This document shows, one piece after another, positions 60,160 through 64,000 of a stretch of 64,000 nt of DNA. The stretch lies in contig NZ_JAUHQA010000001.1 of NCBI RefSeq assembly GCF_030418295.1, positions 992,001-1,056,000 of the forward strand. The letters run 5' to 3'. The first letter of the stretch is position 1. Each line of letters opens with the position of its first letter. The notes beneath the pieces are model-generated. The model searched no databases, was not told the origin of the DNA, and saw only the letters and a list, made by a program, of their open reading frames with translations. This DNA is from Demequina muriae (GTDB lineage: Bacteria; Actinomycetota; Actinomycetes; Actinomycetales; Demequinaceae). Position numbers and translations under genes: made by a program.

Positions 60160-60201
60160 GATGCGGAGGGCGCGCGACGAGGAACGCGCGCCCTCCGCAT
60201 C
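60160..60201 (-). terminator. 17-bp perfect intercistronic stem-loop after the binding-protein gene
   Basis: GATGCGGAGGGCGCGCG (60160-60176) pairs perfectly with 60185-60201 around an eight-base loop. It begins four bases after the binding-protein stop and ends 29 bases before the permease start. There is no T-run. Such stems between a binding protein and its permease usually stabilise the upstream mRNA or cause partial termination. Confidence 0.85.
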
Positions 60202-60205
60202 AGGG

Positions 60206-61813
60206 TCACTCGGCGGCTACGCCGGTCCCGAGGAAGGACAAGCCAGTGGTCGGCACGGGGGCGAACCCGACCAGCTCATCCGAGTTCCACGCCGTCGGCA
60301 GCTTGCGGTGGAACAGCGGGTAAAGGACGGCCTCCTCGGCAATCAGATCGAAGGCCTCGTTCCAGGTCTCCTGCTGCGCGTCGCCCTCTTCCTGTACGGC
60401 GGAGTCGAGCAGAGTACGCAACTGCGCGTACTCATCGGAGTCAGACCAGTTGGTGCGACCTTCGGTCCAGACGTTCTCTCCGTACCACCAGTTCATCAAC
60501 AGGTCGGGGTCACTTCCGAACACCGAAGGGTCGCCCGGGGCGATCATGACGGTGTAGTCGCCCGAGTCGACCTTGGCGTACTGGGCAGCTGACTGGCTGA
60601 CATCGAGAGTGACGTCGACGCCGATCGCATCGAGCGACTCCTTGATCAGCGGCGCCACTTCCTTGACCCAGCCGGTATCGGTCATCAGCAGGTTGATCGA
60701 CAGGTCCGTCACGCCGGCCTCCGCAAGCAGGTCCTTCGCCGCGTCCGGGTCGTAGGTGTAGACAGTCGACGCCTCGTTGTAGTTCGGGTAGGTGTCGGGC
60801 AGGAACGACTTCGCTGCCGTCGCGTTGCCAAGCATGCCCGTCGAGATGATCTTGTCCATGTCCAACGCGTAGTGGAACGCCTGCCGCACGCGGACATCAT
60901 CGAAGGGCGCTGCGTCGGTGTTGAACATCATGAACAGCAGTCCGAAGGACTGTGCGCTCTCTACGTCCACGGTCGCGGCGAGTGTGTCGACGTCGATGTA
61001 GGGCACGTCCTCCATTGCCTGGATGGTGCCTGTCGACATCGCGGTCGCTCGTGCCGCGGCATCAGCAAGCAGGTTCCAGTTCATGCCGGCCGCCTCCGCT
61101 GGGCGCGGGCCGTTGTAGCCCTCGAATGCCTCGAACACCATCTTGTCCTCCGGGACGGCGGAGACCAGGGTGTAGGGGCCAGAACCCACCGGGTTTGCTC
61201 CGAAGCCCTCCGGATCGGCTTCGACGAGCGCCTTGGGGACGATCTTGACGATGCCGAGTCGTTCGTTGATGAGCGAGAACGGGAAGTCCGTGGTGATCTG
61301 CACCGTGTCCTCGTCCACCGCCGTCACGGTGTCGATGAAGTCGATGTAGGTCGTGAAGAGCGACTCGCTGTTCGGGTCCAGCACGCGTTCGTAGCTGTAA
61401 ACGACGTCGTCGACGGTGACGGGCTCGCCGTTCTGGAAGGTCGCGCCTTCACGAATGTCGACCTCGTAGGTCGTGTCGTCGATCTTGGTCGGGAAGTCCG
61501 CCGCAAGAGCCGCGTAGGGCTCCGTGGTGGCCGGGTCGAGGTCGACCAGGCCCTCGAAGATGTGCCAGTTGGCCGCCACCGTGACCGCGCCGGAGGCGAT
61601 CATCGGGTCGAAGCTGCCGTTGAGCGTGTAGGAGATTCCCGCTTCGATGATCGCGTTCGGATCGATGTCGGAGGAATTGGCTGAGGACGCATCGTCCGAC
61701 GCGTCGTCGGTGGTGGCACCGGCGCAACCGGCCAGCAGCAATGCGGCGGCGAGGAAGCCCGCTGTCACAGCTGTTGACCGACCCACACGGCGCTGGGTGG
61801 GGATCGTGTTCAT
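60206..61813 (-). CDS. Family-5 solute-binding lipoprotein of the sialic-acid-type importer
   Basis: 535 residues from ATG 61813 with AGGAG upstream. Signal peptide with lipobox LLAGC (Cys about 35), then an Asp/Ser-rich spacer, then an SBP_bac_5 (DppA/OppA-type) domain: EPYAALAADFPTKIDDTTYE, ANPVGSGPYTLVSAVPEDK, VRVRQAFHYALDMDKII, and DPDLLMNWWYGENVWTEGR. Captures the substrate outside the cell. First gene of the operon, divergent from the GntR regulator, with two palindromes in the intergenic region. Substrate is inferred from the nan genes; the family also binds peptides. Confidence 0.93.
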   Translation of the reverse strand: MNTIPTQRRVGRSTAVTAGFLAAALLLAGCAGATTDDASDDASSANSSDIDPNAIIEAGISYTLNGSFDPMIASGAVTVAANWHIFEGLVDLDPATTEPYAALAADFPTKIDDTTYEVDIREGATFQNGEPVTVDDVVYSYERVLDPNSESLFTTYIDFIDTVTAVDEDTVQITTDFPFSLINERLGIVKIVPKALVEADPEGFGANPVGSGPYTLVSAVPEDKMVFEAFEGYNGPRPAEAAGMNWNLLADAAARATAMSTGTIQAMEDVPYIDVDTLAATVDVESAQSFGLLFMMFNTDAAPFDDVRVRQAFHYALDMDKIISTGMLGNATAAKSFLPDTYPNYNEASTVYTYDPDAAKDLLAEAGVTDLSINLLMTDTGWVKEVAPLIKESLDAIGVDVTLDVSQSAAQYAKVDSGDYTVMIAPGDPSVFGSDPDLLMNWWYGENVWTEGRTNWSDSDEYAQLRTLLDSAVQEEGDAQQETWNEAFDLIAEEAVLYPLFHRKLPTAWNSDELVGFAPVPTTGLSFLGTGVAAE

Positions 61814-61855
61814 ATGTACTCCTGGTGAATGAGTTCGGTCACTCTGCATGAGCAT

Positions 61856-61869
61856 AGACACCGTTGTCT
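61856..61869. promoter_or_regulatory. Candidate GntR operator 1 (AGACA-CCGT-TGTCT)
   Basis: Arms AGACA (61856-61860) and TGTCT (61865-61869) around four bases, in the divergent region between regulator and operon. It touches a TATGCT-like -10 box for the operon (plus strand AGCATA, 61851-61856). Confidence 0.6.
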
Positions 61870-61876
61870 GTTGTAT

Positions 61877-61889
61877 GACATCTGATGTC
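61877..61889. promoter_or_regulatory. Candidate GntR operator 2 (GACATC-T-GATGTC)
   Basis: A perfect 13-base palindrome, 20 bases from operator 1 centre to centre. It touches the likely -35 box of the regulator gene, so binding would also give autoregulation. Confidence 0.65.
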
Positions 61890-61917
61890 TGACGTATTTC
61901 TAGCACGGGGCTAGATT
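61889..61917 (+). promoter_or_regulatory. Probable promoter of the GntR regulator gene
   Basis: CTGACG (61889-61894), 17-base spacer, TAGATT (61912-61917); the -35 shares its first base with operator 2. The transcript would have an untranslated leader of about 55 bases ending in a GGAG site. Confidence 0.5.
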
Positions 61918-61977
61918 GGAGGCAACCACCGATGCGAACTTGTAACCTTCGGAGTGGTCGACCTGGACGGAGTTGGA

Positions 61978-62691
61978 ATGTCACTGCCCAATAAGCGTGG
62001 TGCCCGGATGCGTCGCTCCACCGCGGCCGGCCAGATCAAGGAGCTGATCCTCACCCAGAGGCTCAAGCCCGGCGATGCGCTTCCCACCGAGGCCGAGCTC
62101 TGCGAGACCCTCGACGTCTCCCGCTCCTCGGTTCGAGAGGCGATCCGCACTCTGTCAACGCTCGACATTGTGGACGTGCGCCACGGGCACGGCACCTTCG
62201 TCGGCGACATGTCCCTCGATCCCCTGGTTGAGACGCTCGTATTCCGCGGGGCGCTGTCCTCCGATGGGTCGCTCGAGGCGCTGAGAGAAGTCGTCGAAGT
62301 TCGACTCGCCTTGGACTTCGCGCTCGCAGAACTCGTGGTGGAAGGCGCGCGCCGCCACCACGTCGAGGAGCTTCACGTACTCGTGGACGAGATGAACGCC
62401 AAGGCCGCACGCGGCGAGTACTTCCTCGAAGCGGATCGCACGTTCCACACGCTGCTGTACTCCGCAACCGACAATCAGCTCGCCGAGCAGCTCGTCGGCG
62501 CGTTCTGGGACGTGCACACCGCCGTCGCACCTCACTTGGGTTCGGCGTCCCCCTCCGAGATGCGCGAGACCGCCCAATGCCATGCAGACATGCTTGCGGC
62601 CGTGCTTCGCGGGGACGTCGAGGCGTATCGCAAGTCGGTGGTCGAGCACTATCGCCCGATTCAGCGGATGCTCGAGGCCGCGCCGCGTTGA
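61978..62691 (+). CDS. GntR/FadR-family regulator of the sialic acid operon
   Basis: 237 residues from ATG 61978 (GGAG five bases upstream); an in-frame ATG at 61954 precedes the ribosome-binding site. N-terminal winged helix: AGQIKELILTQRLKPGDALPT, EAELCETLDVSRSSVREAI and GHGTFVG, typical GntR. C-terminal FCD domain with metal-site residues (EADRTFHTLLYSATDN and H in QCHADMLAAVLRGD). Same domain plan as NanR. Divergent from the binding-protein gene and probably binds the two palindromes between them, responding to sialic acid or an amino-sugar phosphate. Confidence 0.92.
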   Translation: MSLPNKRGARMRRSTAAGQIKELILTQRLKPGDALPTEAELCETLDVSRSSVREAIRTLSTLDIVDVRHGHGTFVGDMSLDPLVETLVFRGALSSDGSLEALREVVEVRLALDFALAELVVEGARRHHVEELHVLVDEMNAKAARGEYFLEADRTFHTLLYSATDNQLAEQLVGAFWDVHTAVAPHLGSASPSEMRETAQCHADMLAAVLRGDVEAYRKSVVEHYRPIQRMLEAAPR

Positions 62692-62697
62692 CCCTCC

Positions 62698-62720
62698 CGC
62701 CGCGCGCCACCGGCGCGGCG
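62698..62720. terminator. Hairpin after the GntR gene
   Basis: CGCCGCGC (62698-62705) and GCGCGGCG (62713-62720), eight perfect GC pairs, seven-base loop, six bases after the regulator stop. The remaining spacer to 62893 shows nothing else I can name. Confidence 0.5.
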
Positions 62721-62893
62721 ACTGTCATCGACTCCGTACCGCACTCGGGTCCGGCCGCACTTCGCACCTGAGCCCGACGGCTCCTGTCATCGGCATGGTG
62801 CCGCCGGCGTCGTCACGCTCCGCGCCCGCAGTTCACGCAGGTGATGCGCGGCGAGCAGGCAGTGTCACACCCCGCGCGACTGCCCTCGACACG

Positions 62894-64000
62894 TCACGTC
62901 AGCAGCGTCGTCCACACGACGTCCCGTGCTTCGACAGGGCGCTGGAGCAGGTAGCCGGCCGCAGTGTCACACCCAGCATCGATCACTCGTTGCAGCTGCT
63001 CCTTCGTCTCGACGCCCTCGGCAGTGACCCGCGCTCCCAAGGAATGCCCGAGCGTGACGATGCCCTCGAGCAGGGAAGTCCCACGCTCCGAAGTGTCATG
63101 CGAGACGAAGCTGCGGTCGATCTTCAGCAGGTCCACTGGCATGCTCGCGAGCCGAGCCAGGGATGAGTACCCGGTGCCGAAGTCGTCGATCGCGAGCCCC
63201 ACTCCCATGTTGTGGATCGCCCGCAGCTCGTCCGCGAACCGCCGCTCGTCGATCAGGCTCGACTCGGTGACTTCGATCCCCAACCGCTCCGCAGGCAGGT
63301 TTGCGTCTCGCAAGAGCGACTCGATGCGGTCCGCGAGCCCTGCGGCCGCCAACTGCCGCGGCGAGACGTTCACCCACACTCGCACCTCATCATTGGCACG
63401 CCAACGGGCGGCCTGAGTGACGGCCAGGCAGAGGATGCGGTCACCCAAGGCGTGCACGAGGCCCGACTCCTCGGCAACGGGCACGAACACCGCCGGCGAG
63501 ATGGACCCCCGGGACGGGCTGGTCCACCGGGCCAGCGTCTCGACATCGACCGCGTTTCCCGTGCGCAGGTCGAAGCCCGGCTGGAAGTGGGCCGTCAAGG
63601 CGTCCGTGGTCAGCGCAGCACGGAGTTGCTGCTCAAGGTCCACTCGCTCGACGGCCCGCGCATGGAGTGCGTCATCAAACCATGCCGACTGGTCGCGGCC
63701 CTCCCCTTTCGCGCGGTAGAGGGCGGCGTCGGCGTCTCTGAGCAAGCGTCCGATGTCGGCGCCGCCGCTCGGCGTCGCGGCGAGGCCGATGCTCGCGGTG
63801 ACGATCAGGGAGTTGCCGTCCACCTCGACAGGGTGGCGCGCGATCGCCAGGATGCGCTCGGCGAACGCATTGGAGTCCTCCGCGGCACGGCCCAGCAGGG
63901 TGACCGCGAACTCGTCCCCCCCGAGCCGCGCCAAGAGCGCATCCGGGCCGGCGATCATGCGGAGCCGGTCGGCGAAGACCTGGAGCACCCGGTCGCCCAC
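62894..64000 (-). CDS. GGDEF-EAL cyclic-di-GMP protein, N-terminus beyond window edge
   Basis: 368 residues are visible; the frame is open at the right edge. The C-terminal part of a GGDEF domain (RLGGDEFAV catalytic loop) is followed by a full EAL domain. The EAL motif itself reads VETLARW (ETL), but other phosphodiesterase residues are in place: VNVSPRQL (Asn), IEVTESSL (Glu), AIDDFGTGYSSL (Asp-Asp), LLKIDRSF (Lys), AEGVET (Glu) and GYLLQRP (Gln). It could both make and break cyclic-di-GMP, or use one domain as sensor. Sensor domains, if any, lie outside the window. Convergent with the GntR gene. Confidence 0.92.
   Translation of the reverse strand: MGDRVLQVFADRLRMIAGPDALLARLGGDEFAVTLLGRAAEDSNAFAERILAIARHPVEVDGNSLIVTASIGLAATPSGGADIGRLLRDADAALYRAKGEGRDQSAWFDDALHARAVERVDLEQQLRAALTTDALTAHFQPGFDLRTGNAVDVETLARWTSPSRGSISPAVFVPVAEESGLVHALGDRILCLAVTQAARWRANDEVRVWVNVSPRQLAAAGLADRIESLLRDANLPAERLGIEVTESSLIDERRFADELRAIHNMGVGLAIDDFGTGYSSLARLASMPVDLLKIDRSFVSHDTSERGTSLLEGIVTLGHSLGARVTAEGVETKEQLQRVIDAGCDTAAGYLLQRPVEARDVVWTTLLT

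Overview
The window is high-GC DNA (roughly 70% G+C by eye) with dense, mostly overlapping genes. Several features point to an actinomycete, probably of the Micrococcales: a Flp/Tad pilus cluster beside a HAD-IB phosphatase, ppk1 next to a fused NUDIX/phosphatase (MutT1-type) gene, SigE-family and ECF42-type sigma factors, a K+-independent H+-pyrophosphatase, and leaderless-looking promoters. I cannot name the genus. I see no tRNA, rRNA, CRISPR array, intact insertion sequence or phage gene.

Layout. 0-8 kb: minus-strand housekeeping genes (membrane protein, methyltransferase, M20 peptidase, MFS transporter, hppA). 8-18 kb: two parallel modules, each a SigE-family sigma factor followed at once by a large single-pass exported protein (7997-10458 and 14588-16886), with a third exported paralogue at 17285. 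Between them lies a compact minus-strand Tad pilus cluster (10490-13658) and a HAD phosphatase. 18-32 kb: small paralogous proteins, AraC/NmrA/DUF1772, acs, a flavoprotein disulfide reductase, a kinase-like phosphotransferase, an S9 peptidase, and an ABC-2 exporter with a divergent TetR gene carrying two clear operators. 32-45 kb: cupredoxin lipoprotein, PAP2 phosphatase, GbsR-ABC exporter operon, ppk1-mutT1, msrB, azlCD, DUF1089 protein, MarR-flavodoxin pair. 45-49.9 kb: DUF1349 protein, DGPF protein plus ECF42 sigma factor, and two tandem APH-fold paralogues. 49.9-62.7 kb: an 11-gene minus-strand operon for sialic acid/amino sugar uptake and catabolism (solute-binding protein, permease, fused permease-ATPase, ATPase, nanA, nanK, nanE, nagB, DUF4862, nagA, esterase) with a divergent FadR-type GntR regulator. 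The window ends inside a GGDEF-EAL gene.

How the genes work together. The nan/nag operon is a complete route: import, cleavage by NanA to ManNAc, phosphorylation by NanK, epimerisation by NanE to GlcNAc-6-P, then NagA and NagB to fructose-6-P. Two proteins of unproven role, DUF4862 and an HSL-type esterase, are translationally coupled into it. The two sigma/exported-protein modules look like a duplicated signalling system in which the membrane protein could act as an unrecognised type of anti-sigma or sensor.

Most notable non-gene signals: (1) a 10-mer, GGCCGATGCG, at about 31 places on both strands, far above chance; (2) families of short palindrome-ended intergenic elements, including two 85-bp elements with the same termini, a third of the same architecture, and a 72-bp repeat that supplies the last codons of two unrelated genes; (3) a 17-bp perfect stem-loop directly after the solute-binding-protein gene of the sialic acid operon.
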